DNA of 64,000 bases, taken from NCBI GenBank assembly GCA_913056345.1, contig CAJXMH010000002.1, positions 1 to 64,000 on the forward strand. The letters are read 5' to 3'. The translations under genes were made by a program, and so were the position numbers. This document shows, one piece after another, positions 43,813-51,437 of the stretch. A model generated the notes under the pieces. It was given only the letters and a program-made list of their open reading frames with translations. It did no database searches and was not told where the DNA came from. Source of the stretch: an uncultured Flavobacteriales bacterium. GTDB lineage: Bacteria > Bacteroidota > Bacteroidia > Flavobacteriales_E > Vicingaceae. Every line of letters begins with the position of its first letter. Positions within the stretch are counted from its first letter, which is position 1.

Positions 43813-45228
43813 TTATCGAGGTGATCTGCTTGAACGACTAGGTCTACTTCCGCCTGAGCTTCTGTTGCCTCCTGAAGGTCTATAAGTAGGCGTATTGTTG
43901 TAAGATGGTCTACTTCGGTTATAAGAAGGAGATGGACGACTTTGTCTAGATGGCCTACTTTGTGGTTGCACTCTTCTATTTCGCTGAGGTTGTGTTTGCT
44001 GACTAGGCTGATAGCGATTTGCAGGCGGTCTAGTGTATGCAGGCTCATTATTCCTCTGATTAGGAGAAGGGTTCACAGCAGGTCTGCTTTGTCTGGGCTC
44101 AGGTGTTGTTCTAGACGGTCGTGGCGTGCTGTAGCTCTCAGGGGTATTGTTGTTCCTGTACTTATTGGGCGTTGTTCTTGAAGGTCGCTGATTCGAAGGG
44201 CTCACGTTTCGGCTTTTATTTTCTGAAGCTGGTGGATTTGTAGTACCTCCAGTCCTAGACCCTCTGGTTCCAAACTGTTGGTTTTGGTTTTCTTTTGTTC
44301 TTAAAGGTGCTGTGTTTGAACCACGATTGGGTCTAGTTGTGGTTTCTCCACTTCTAGGGTAGGTGGTAGAGCCACTGTTTCCTCTGGGCACAGAGGTGTT
44401 TCTTCTTCCGTTATTTCTTTCTCCACCTCCAACAAAAAGACCACCATGATTGATACCATTCACAAAACCGTGGTTGTAACCTGCCCAATAATTGTTGATG
44501 CCAAAGCCTCCGCCCATGCCTCCAAATCGATTCCAAGGGCTCCAAGGGTTCCATGGAGAAAAACGGTTCCAGCTGTTCCATCCCCAAAAAGGGTCGTAAA
44601 ATGAGTTACCAAAACCACCATTAAAGCCCCATCCATTATTGAAGCCCCAACCGTAGTTAAAGCCTACATTCCAGCCTGTCCAATTATTCCAACCTACATT
44701 AAAGCCACTTCTAGGTCCAAAAGGATCCCAAAAATTAAACGTGTTAACTAAATTAGGTCTGCCGAAAAATGGGTCTTGCGTAAACATGATTCGGTCCCGC
44801 ACATAGGGGTCATATGTGTTAAAGCTTCTTACAGGAGAATTAAGGGTATTTAGAGTTCTTGCATAATTTTCATCATAATAGGCTTCACTTTCACCATTGT
44901 TCTGATTGTTGATGTTAATGGTCGTGTTTCCTTGCTCAGTAGTCTGTTGATTTTCCCTTTGCTCTGCCTCAGTATAACGATTGCTGTAATAATTCTGGCT
45001 TTTCCCTGAGTTTCCTCCCTCTTTTTGGTATCGATTTTGATAACTGCCGTCGTAGTTAATCTGATCAGTTTGATTAAAATCTTCCCTTGGGTCTTTTTGA
45101 ACCTGTCTAACTGGGTCATTATTGGGATGATAGTAGACGTCATCGAAAGCATAAGGCTGCGCGGTAGAGCAAGCTGCTAAAAGGGTTGCAATAAGAATGA
45201 AGGTTGCGGGGTAGGTTAAACTTTTCAT
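43813..45228 (-). CDS. Low-complexity lipoprotein with Gly/Asn/Trp-rich core and basic Arg/Pro/Ser tail
   Basis: A 471-residue predicted lipoprotein: signal with lipobox LAAC, Cys20 (+2 Ser). Residues about 60-125 are Asn/Gln-rich, 160-265 are rich in Gly, Asn, Trp and Phe (repeats of GWGFNNGWGF and WNSWNRFSPW type), and from about 275 to the end the chain is Arg/Pro/Ser/Asn-rich and strongly basic (RPSRTTP, RPSRQSRPS, SRPSRSSRSPR). No enzymatic domain is seen. It is the first gene of a two-gene unit with a FadL-type barrel one base downstream, so the two may work together at the outer membrane. The basic tail might bind polyanions such as lipid A or eDNA; that is inference. Confidence 0.8.
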   Translation of the reverse strand: MKSLTYPATFILIATLLAACSTAQPYAFDDVYYHPNNDPVRQVQKDPREDFNQTDQINYDGSYQNRYQKEGGNSGKSQNYYSNRYTEAEQRENQQTTEQGNTTININNQNNGESEAYYDENYARTLNTLNSPVRSFNTYDPYVRDRIMFTQDPFFGRPNLVNTFNFWDPFGPRSGFNVGWNNWTGWNVGFNYGWGFNNGWGFNGGFGNSFYDPFWGWNSWNRFSPWNPWSPWNRFGGMGGGFGINNYWAGYNHGFVNGINHGGLFVGGGERNNGRRNTSVPRGNSGSTTYPRSGETTTRPNRGSNTAPLRTKENQNQQFGTRGSRTGGTTNPPASENKSRNVSPSNQRPSRTTPNKYRNNNTPESYSTPRPSRTTPEPRQSRPAVNPSPNQRNNEPAYTRPPANRYQPSQQTQPQRNRRVQPQSRPSRQSRPSPSYNRSRPSYNNTPTYRPSGGNRSSGGSRPSRSSRSPR

Positions 45229-45272
45229 GACGTTCGTATTTTAATATCTATAGTAAAGACTGTATTATTCAA

Positions 45273-45280
45273 TACCTTTG
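45273..45280 (+). promoter_or_regulatory. -7 box TACCTTTG of proS
   Basis: Perfect TAnnTTTG 36 bases before the proS ATG. Confidence 0.6.
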
Positions 45281-45316
45281 TATTTACAATCATTAACAAC
45301 AAAATCTATACCATAA

Positions 45317-46792
45317 ATGGGAAAGGGAATTACAAGTAGAGCAGAAGATTATTCAAAATGGTACAATGAACTAGTAGAACGAGCAGATCTAGCTGAGCAT
45401 TCTGCCGTTAGAGGGTGCATGGTGATTAAACCTTATGGATATGCTATTTGGGAAAAAATGCAACAGCAGCTCGATAAAATGTTCAAAGAAACAGGGCACA
45501 GCAATGCATATTTTCCTTTATTCGTTCCAAAAAGCTTGTTTGAAGCTGAAGAAAAAAATGCTGAGGGATTCGCAAAAGAGTGTGCGGTTGTAACACATTA
45601 TCGGTTAAAGAATGATGAAGAAAAGCCTGGTAAGTTAAAAGTTGATGAGAAGGCGCGATTAGAGGAAGAACTTGTAGTTCGGCCTACCTCTGAGGCCATT
45701 ATTTGGAATACCTACAAGGGCTGGATCCAATCTTACCGAGATTTACCTATTTTGGTAAACCAGTGGGCAAACGTAGTGAGATGGGAGATGCGTACCCGTT
45801 TATTTTTAAGAACAGCCGAATTTTTATGGCAAGAAGGACATACCGCTCACGCGACTGAATCAGAAGCCATAGATGAAACCAAAAAAATCTTGGATGTTTA
45901 CGCCACTTTTGCTGAGGAATTTATGGGCATGCCAGTGGTGAAAGGGGTTAAGAGTGAAAACGAGCGTTTTGCAGGAGCTATTGAAACTTACTGTATCGAG
46001 GCACTCATGCAAGATGGTAAGGCTTTGCAAGCAGGTACTTCTCATTTCTTAGGTCAGAATTTTGCAAAGGCTTTTGATGTGAAATTTACCGCTCAAGATG
46101 GTAAACAGGATTACGTTTGGGCAAGTTCTTGGGGTGTTTCAACCCGTTTAATGGGTGCGTTGATTATGACTCACTCAGATGATCAAGGCTTGGTATTGCC
46201 ACCTAAGTTAGCGCCTTTTCAAGTGGTAATGGTACCAATTTACAAGGGAGAAGAACAACGAAATACAGTAGTTGAACACCTAAGCGAAATCAAAAAAGAG
46301 CTAGAGTCGAAAGGAGTTTCAGTTAAATTAGATGATCGAGATACTCATAAGCCCGGCTGGAAGTTTGCTGAATATGAATTAAAGGGTGTTCCGCTTAGAA
46401 TCGCTATGGGTATGCGTGATATTGAGAAAGGGACTGTTGAAGTAGCACGCCGAGATACGATGGAGAAAAAGTTCTACGATAAACATGACCTGCCCAATAA
46501 AGTAACACATTTGCTTGAAAACATTCAAGACAACCTTTATCGCAAGGCGGTTGATTTTAGGGAAGAAAAAACGGCTACGGCTAATACCTATGATGAATTT
46601 AAAACGCTGATCAAATCAGGTGGCTTTGTTCATGCTCATTGGGATGGAACAGCTGAAACAGAAGATAAAATAAAAGAAGAAACCAAAGCTACTATCCGTT
46701 GCATTCCATTAGACCAAAAAGCAGAGGAAGGTAAATGTATTTACTCTGGAGCACCTTCAAAAGGCAAGGTGATTTTTGCAAAGGCTTATTAA
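45317..46792 (+). CDS. proS: Prolyl-tRNA synthetase (short, eukaryote/archaea-like type)
   Basis: A 491-residue class II enzyme charging tRNA-Pro. Class II motifs are visible: motif 2 around [25 protein letters not shown], motif 3 around [29 protein letters not shown]. The anticodon-binding domain follows (about 285-400), then a C-terminal zinc-binding-like region ending in FAKAY. The YbaK-type editing insertion of the common bacterial ProS is absent, placing it in the archaeal/eukaryotic-like group, which is usual for Bacteroidota. Confidence 0.97.
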   Translation: MGKGITSRAEDYSKWYNELVERADLAEHSAVRGCMVIKPYGYAIWEKMQQQLDKMFKETGHSNAYFPLFVPKSLFEAEEKNAEGFAKECAVVTHYRLKNDEEKPGKLKVDEKARLEEELVVRPTSEAIIWNTYKGWIQSYRDLPILVNQWANVVRWEMRTRLFLRTAEFLWQEGHTAHATESEAIDETKKILDVYATFAEEFMGMPVVKGVKSENERFAGAIETYCIEALMQDGKALQAGTSHFLGQNFAKAFDVKFTAQDGKQDYVWASSWGVSTRLMGALIMTHSDDQGLVLPPKLAPFQVVMVPIYKGEEQRNTVVEHLSEIKKELESKGVSVKLDDRDTHKPGWKFAEYELKGVPLRIAMGMRDIEKGTVEVARRDTMEKKFYDKHDLPNKVTHLLENIQDNLYRKAVDFREEKTATANTYDEFKTLIKSGGFVHAHWDGTAETEDKIKEETKATIRCIPLDQKAEEGKCIYSGAPSKGKVIFAKAY

Positions 46793-46802
46793 AACTAGAT
46801 CC

Positions 46803-47489
46803 ATGTCAGAAATATTCAAGCAGATTGTCGATACCGTAAAAACCAAGGCTTCACTGAAGCAGGAAATTTACCGAAATACCCTTACCACATTTGAAACCTT
46901 CAAGTCGGAGGCTAAAAAGCTAATTGAAGACCTAAGTCAAGAGAAAGAGCTTTTTGACCGGGATGTCTTGCTTGAATACAGTGAAAAAGGAGCTTTTGAA
47001 TTTCAGTTGAAAATAGGGGGCGATGTGATCTTGTTTGTGATGCACACCAATGTTTTTGATTTTGACCCTTCAAACAGTTTAAAGCAGACGGTTTATGTTA
47101 AAGAAGAACCCAATCGCTCATTTTGCGGCAATATCAATATTTACAATTTTTTAGCTGATAGCTTTAAGTACAATCGCTATGATGACCTCGGTTATTTAAT
47201 AGGTAGGATATTCGTGAATAAAGAGAATCACTTTTTTTTGGAGGGTAAAAGACAATTAAATTTCATTCACAACAATTTTGCTGAGGACAGCATTGAGCAA
47301 GCGGATATAAGAGAGGTGATCAGCCATGCTATACTTTACTCTATGGGTTTTGATCTTTATGCACCACCTTACCGTCATGTTCAGGAAATAAGCGTTGCGC
47401 AATGGCTGCAAGAAGCTACAGGAATGAGAATAAAGACAGCAAAACGACTTGGATTCAAGTTTGGTACAGAGCAAGATGAGCTAAGCTGA
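46803..47489 (+). CDS. Conserved protein of unknown function
   Basis: A 228-residue soluble protein, predicted alpha/beta, with no signal peptide or membrane segment. It opens with MSEIFKQIVDTVKTKASLKQ, a helix-rich region, then KIGGDVILFVMHTNVFDFD, and ends with a helical region AQWLQEATGMRIKTAKRLGF. I do not recognise a named family, though it looks like a widely kept Bacteroidota protein. It starts ten bases after proS and is likely on the same transcript; a tRNA gene follows. The longer frame beginning within proS was rejected in favour of this ATG. Confidence 0.75.
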   Translation: MSEIFKQIVDTVKTKASLKQEIYRNTLTTFETFKSEAKKLIEDLSQEKELFDRDVLLEYSEKGAFEFQLKIGGDVILFVMHTNVFDFDPSNSLKQTVYVKEEPNRSFCGNINIYNFLADSFKYNRYDDLGYLIGRIFVNKENHFFLEGKRQLNFIHNNFAEDSIEQADIREVISHAILYSMGFDLYAPPYRHVQEISVAQWLQEATGMRIKTAKRLGFKFGTEQDELS

Positions 47490-47530
47490 AAAAAATCAAA
47501 AAAATCTTTTAGGATAAGAAAGTTTTGTAT

Positions 47531-47538
47531 TAAATTTG
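47531..47538 (+). promoter_or_regulatory. -7 box TAAATTTG of the tRNA-Glu gene
   Basis: Perfect TAnnTTTG 26 bases before the mature tRNA 5' end, in an AT-rich run. Confidence 0.65.
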
Positions 47539-47563
47539 CACTCCCAATTTTGGGAAAATATAC

Positions 47564-47635
47564 GGTCCGTTCGTCTAGGGGTTAGGACGCCAGGTTTTCA
47601 TCCTGGTAACAGGGGTTCGATTCCCCTACGGACTG
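47564..47635 (+). tRNA. tRNA-Glu (anticodon TTC)
   Basis: A 72-base cloverleaf: acceptor arms ggtccgt and acggact (first pair G-U), D-arm around tctaggggttagga, anticodon stem ccagg/cctgg enclosing the loop ttttcat with TTC at 34-36, and T-arm caggggttcgattcccct-like with TTCGATT. The discriminator is G and the CCA end is not encoded. It sits between an unknown protein gene and rpsT. Confidence 0.97.
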
Positions 47636-47654
47636 CAAAATAAATTAACATTAT

Positions 47655-47906
47655 ATGGCTAATCATAAGTCAGCGTTAAAGCGCATCAGACAGAGCAGAA
47701 AAAGAAACTTACACAATCGCTATTATGCAAAAACAACGCGTAATGCAATTGCTGACATCAGAGAGTCAGAAGATAAGAAAGCTGCTGCTAAGAAATTACC
47801 TGAAGTGATTAGCATGATCGACAAATTGGCTAAGCGAAATATCATTCACAAGAAAAAAGCTGCCAATTTAAAATCAAAATTAACAAAGCACGTTACTGCG
47901 CTTTAG
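47655..47906 (+). CDS. rpsT: 30S ribosomal protein S20
   Basis: An 83-residue, strongly basic, helical protein that binds 16S rRNA early in small subunit assembly. The N-terminus MANHKSALKRIRQSRKRNLHNR is family-typical (shown by ANHKSALKRIRQ and RKRNLHNR), and the later HKKKAANLKSKLTKHV is too. The gene follows tRNA-Glu at 19 bases, so the tRNA and the mRNA may be cut from one transcript. A strong terminator follows. Confidence 0.97.
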   Translation: MANHKSALKRIRQSRKRNLHNRYYAKTTRNAIADIRESEDKKAAAKKLPEVISMIDKLAKRNIIHKKKAANLKSKLTKHVTAL

Positions 47907-47929
47907 AATTGGTTAGAATTTAAAAGAAG

Positions 47930-47957
47930 ACCCTCATCATTTGATGAGGGTTTTTTT
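47930..47957 (+). terminator. Rho-independent terminator after rpsT
   Basis: Perfect 10-bp stem accctcatca/tgatgagggt with a two-base centre (in practice a four-base loop) followed by a run of T. It reaches the stop of the convergent phosphoesterase gene; on the minus strand the T-tract is interrupted (cttctttt), so it could work weakly in that direction too. Confidence 0.92.
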
Positions 47958-48651
47958 ATGCCTCAAGGTTTGGTTGTATGCTGATCGTTAGGGTATCTAA
48001 GTTCAAGCAGAGAAGATTGCCCTGTCCTTCTGTTTGTTCATTCACACAGCCATTGTCTATAAAAAGCTTTCTTTTTCCTTTTTTGATCCGTTTAAGTATT
48101 GTACCTAATTTTTTAGGAGAATGTCCAACCACCACCTTCTTTCCATCTAAGAATTTCTTTTTGGCTTTAAACTGCTTGATATGCATCATTGCTTCAACAT
48201 TTTCAAATGGAAGTTCTTTCGAAAAATCAAAGCCTGCATGAACCAAATAGTACTCGTCTAAAACCAAATAGTGGTAGCTATGCTTAAGCAGCTTGCGGTA
48301 CTTTTTAAAGAGCTTATCGTCTTTTAACAATCCCTCAGAATTAGACATTTTAGTAGTGCGTTTAAGTCGCTCTGCGCTTTTTTTCTGAGCATTAAGGATG
48401 AGCTGCTCATGGTTTCCTCTAATAAGGTAAACTGCATAGCCCTCTTGCTTTAGTTGCATGATCTGGTCGAGAACTTGACTTGAACCTGGCCCTCTATTAA
48501 TGGCATCACCTAATATAAAAAGTTGATCATCTTGGCTCAATGCTAATTGATTTAAAAGTGCACTGAACGTTTTGTAACAACCATGAATGTCACTAATGGC
48601 AAGACGTCTGCCGCTTGGTTTAGGTATGAATTCGAATTGGACTTCGTTCAT
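47956..48651 (-). CDS. Metallophosphoesterase, PPP/ApaH-like serine-threonine phosphatase family
   Basis: A 231-residue cytoplasmic phosphoesterase with the dinuclear metal motifs: DIHGC (20-24), GDAINRGPGS, RGNHE and the later GHSP and HAGFD. The PPP signature GDxVDRG appears as GDAINRG, with Asn in place of the usual Asp. Substrates could be phosphoproteins or diadenosine polyphosphates; the motifs cannot decide. It is 11 bases downstream of a T9SS subtilase gene on the same strand, and converges with rpsT. Confidence 0.9.
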   Translation of the reverse strand: MNEVQFEFIPKPSGRRLAISDIHGCYKTFSALLNQLALSQDDQLFILGDAINRGPGSSQVLDQIMQLKQEGYAVYLIRGNHEQLILNAQKKSAERLKRTTKMSNSEGLLKDDKLFKKYRKLLKHSYHYLVLDEYYLVHAGFDFSKELPFENVEAMMHIKQFKAKKKFLDGKKVVVGHSPKKLGTILKRIKKGKRKLFIDNGCVNEQTEGQGNLLCLNLDTLTISIQPNLEA

Positions 48652-48662
48652 GGCTTTTCCAC

Positions 48663-51437
48663 TTAAGGAGATACCACGAATTTATTTTGAATTTTTAATT
48701 TATCACCATTTAGTAATAAAAAGTATACACCAGTTTTCCACGATGATACATCAATGATCAGCTCTTGGCTTCCTTTATTAAATTGTTGCTCTCCCAATTC
48801 GTAGACTAATTGTCCGCTGCTGTTGAATATGCTAATAGTTGCACGTTCTGATTCTAAGCTTTGAAAACGAAAATGAATATTCTGCGAAGCAGGATTTGGA
48901 AATAAGCTTGATGCAAGCATATTGCCTGCCGCTAGCTGTTCAAGCTGACCTAAAGTCAGTTGATTAAAGGCAGCTTGAGCGGAGTCACTGTATTCTAGAA
49001 GTTGATTAAAATCTTTGGCAAAACTGATAGAGAAGGAGAGAGAAATGCTACTGTCAGCATTCAGGTCAAATGGGCCATAAGAGATTACATCAATTACATC
49101 ATTGCCCTCCACTCGACTATTTCCTGCGCTATCTCTCATGCTGCTTAAGGCTTCAAACTTCAGCGAATCATTGAATATGGTGGAAAGATTCAAACCACCT
49201 TCTCCACTTGGAGTATTATCGATAGCATAATGTTTAACTGGGTATTCTTTCGCTAAAGCGCGTATGCCACAAAATAAATTGCTGTCGGTAGAAAAGCTTA
49301 TTCCCATTTTTCGACTTGAATCATAGGTAATCTTATTTCGATTTCTATCAATTATATCCCAGTCAGCTAGTATTCCCGCATAGGCATCTTGTAAGTTAGC
49401 AGTTCCTTCGTTTTTAATTTGATAATGATGGATTATCGTACTAGATAGCGAGTCACTATCAAAAAGGTAAGTAGTTTGCTTAACGCTTAGCTTTCCACCT
49501 GCTTGCATGGGGTAGCTAAAGGTGGTGCTTACTTCAGCTTTACTTTGACTAGGATTTTCAATAGCGATTAGACTTTCCTTGGTAAAATCATCGTCAAAGT
49601 CTTCGATGAAAAGACGCGAAGTGTCAACCCAGAAATGATCGGCAACTTCTTGTGGGTTAAGACCTATGGCAAAGCTGCCTCCATAAAGTAAAGAACTACC
49701 TTCGAGGTATTGATAGCCGTTACCAAGGTTATTGATTCGCCCTGAGTACCCGAGAGAGCCATCGCTTGTAAGGGTCAGTTCTAATTGATTTTCCTTTAAA
49801 ATGATGAAGTCAGGATTTAGGGTAGTACTAAAATGTTGTTTAAAGTTGCCTTGGTCAGTTTGTATTCTCATAAGAAAGTCGATGCGCTTTTGAGAGGAAA
49901 GTTGAGAAGGTACTTTGAACTGGAAAGGCGTATTGTAGTTGTTCACCGTATCGTTGGTATTTAGGCTACCGATGTTGTAGCTTGTTTTAATCGGGTTTAA
50001 ATGATTTCCTGATACCTCCAGACTGATTGTAACTCCTGTAGCATTGGCCAGGTAATTTTTGAACCTTCCGCTAATATTTAGAGTGTCACCATTTATGAAT
50101 ACACCATCGTTTTTGTCGTTAATAAGAAGGTTTTCAAATACGATTCCTATCGGATCCTCGCTTAATGCTCTAAAGGCGTTAACCTTTCCACTTCCTAATT
50201 TGTCTTGATATTCAGCAGCATTGATGTTTTCAAGGTCATCAGCAGTATTTTTAAGTAAGATAGAGATTTGCTCAGCAGTATAATTTGGAAATCTAGACTT
50301 TACCAAGGAGGCTACTCCTGCAACAACTGGTGCTGCCATTGAGGTGCCACCATTATATTGGTAGCCTCCAATGGCGTTGCAAGTCCACATGTCCTCTCCC
50401 GGAGCATATAGATCGACATAATAGCCATAATTAGAACTCTCTTTCAAAGTATCGCCTGGCAGCAGCGAACCTACTGAAAGCACATTTTCATAGGCTGCAG
50501 GATAAAAAAGCGTGTCTGCTCCGTTATTGCCAATGGCTGCGATTACCAATGCACCTTTGTTTAAGGCACAGTAATTTACTATGTCTTGTGCAAACTGCGA
50601 ATAAAAGAAGCTACCCCAAGAATTATTGATGATAAAAGCACCTTGATCGGCGGCATATACCATGCCTTCATAAACATTGCGTAACCTACCCGAATTCTCA
50701 TCCTCTCCCTTAACTAAAAGCATTTTGGTATTGAAACCAACCCCACTTATTCCTGTAATATTATCAGTAGCGGCGCTAGCAATACCAGCTACATTGGTTC
50801 CATGGCCAAAAAAGCTAATGTCTATGTTGTTGTTTCTATTGGCAACATTCCAACCGTAGTAATTATCGATGTACCCATCTTGATCGTCGTCAATTCCATT
50901 AATTGGGTCATCATGGTTGTAGGCTATAGCATCAACAAGATCAGGATGATCAATGTCGAAGCCGGTATCCACAATTCCGACTACTACATTTGTATCTCCT
51001 TGTTCAATGCCCCACGCATTAAAGGCATCAATTGCCTGCAAGTACCACTGTTTGGTGTTTTCACTATCTGAAGGGGTATAAGCCATTTGTGCAGGGTAAA
51101 GCAATTCAGCATATTCAATAGCTTGACTTCTTTTTAGCTCAGAGGCCAATTGCTTTAAAATGTTTGCATCATCATGCTGAATCTCATAAAGCGTGCTGAG
51201 GTCAACTAAGTGGGCTGCTTTTTCTCTGCGATGGTTTGGAAATACCTTAGCTGTTTGTTGATTTTTTTGCTTGAGGATTTGTTTGATCTCAGGTAGTTCT
51301 ATGGCATCTTTCGCGCATTTAGTTGCATGTTCTTTTTTTACTTTAAAAACAACTTTATACGGTTCATTTTCTGCTTGACTGAAGAGTGCAGCAGGCAAAA
51401 AGGCCATAGAAACAAGAAATACTATAAAAGCTTTCAT
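48663..51437 (-). CDS. T9SS-exported subtilisin-like (S8) serine peptidase, copy A
   Basis: A 924-residue secreted protease. Signal peptide 1-20; an N-terminal propeptide-like region (about 25-115); the S8 domain with the catalytic triad Asp157 (VDTGFDIDHPDL), His212 (GHGTNVAG) and Ser365 (GGTSMAAPV); a long beta-rich C-terminal part (about 430-840); and a T9SS sorting domain (SLFPNPASQ to NKFVVSP). The triad is complete, so it should be active outside the cell. It directly follows, with a one-base overlap, a second subtilase gene; the phosphoesterase gene is downstream. Confidence 0.93.
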   Translation of the reverse strand: MKAFIVFLVSMAFLPAALFSQAENEPYKVVFKVKKEHATKCAKDAIELPEIKQILKQKNQQTAKVFPNHRREKAAHLVDLSTLYEIQHDDANILKQLASELKRSQAIEYAELLYPAQMAYTPSDSENTKQWYLQAIDAFNAWGIEQGDTNVVVGIVDTGFDIDHPDLVDAIAYNHDDPINGIDDDQDGYIDNYYGWNVANRNNNIDISFFGHGTNVAGIASAATDNITGISGVGFNTKMLLVKGEDENSGRLRNVYEGMVYAADQGAFIINNSWGSFFYSQFAQDIVNYCALNKGALVIAAIGNNGADTLFYPAAYENVLSVGSLLPGDTLKESSNYGYYVDLYAPGEDMWTCNAIGGYQYNGGTSMAAPVVAGVASLVKSRFPNYTAEQISILLKNTADDLENINAAEYQDKLGSGKVNAFRALSEDPIGIVFENLLINDKNDGVFINGDTLNISGRFKNYLANATGVTISLEVSGNHLNPIKTSYNIGSLNTNDTVNNYNTPFQFKVPSQLSSQKRIDFLMRIQTDQGNFKQHFSTTLNPDFIILKENQLELTLTSDGSLGYSGRINNLGNGYQYLEGSSLLYGGSFAIGLNPQEVADHFWVDTSRLFIEDFDDDFTKESLIAIENPSQSKAEVSTTFSYPMQAGGKLSVKQTTYLFDSDSLSSTIIHHYQIKNEGTANLQDAYAGILADWDIIDRNRNKITYDSSRKMGISFSTDSNLFCGIRALAKEYPVKHYAIDNTPSGEGGLNLSTIFNDSLKFEALSSMRDSAGNSRVEGNDVIDVISYGPFDLNADSSISLSFSISFAKDFNQLLEYSDSAQAAFNQLTLGQLEQLAAGNMLASSLFPNPASQNIHFRFQSLESERATISIFNSSGQLVYELGEQQFNKGSQELIIDVSSWKTGVYFLLLNGDKLKIQNKFVVSP

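Noticed and set aside
43822-44048. A 79-codon N-terminal extension of the FadL-like gene
   Set aside because: It runs antiparallel-frame over the end of the lipoprotein gene; the ATG at 43811 gives a clean signal peptide directly after the upstream stop.
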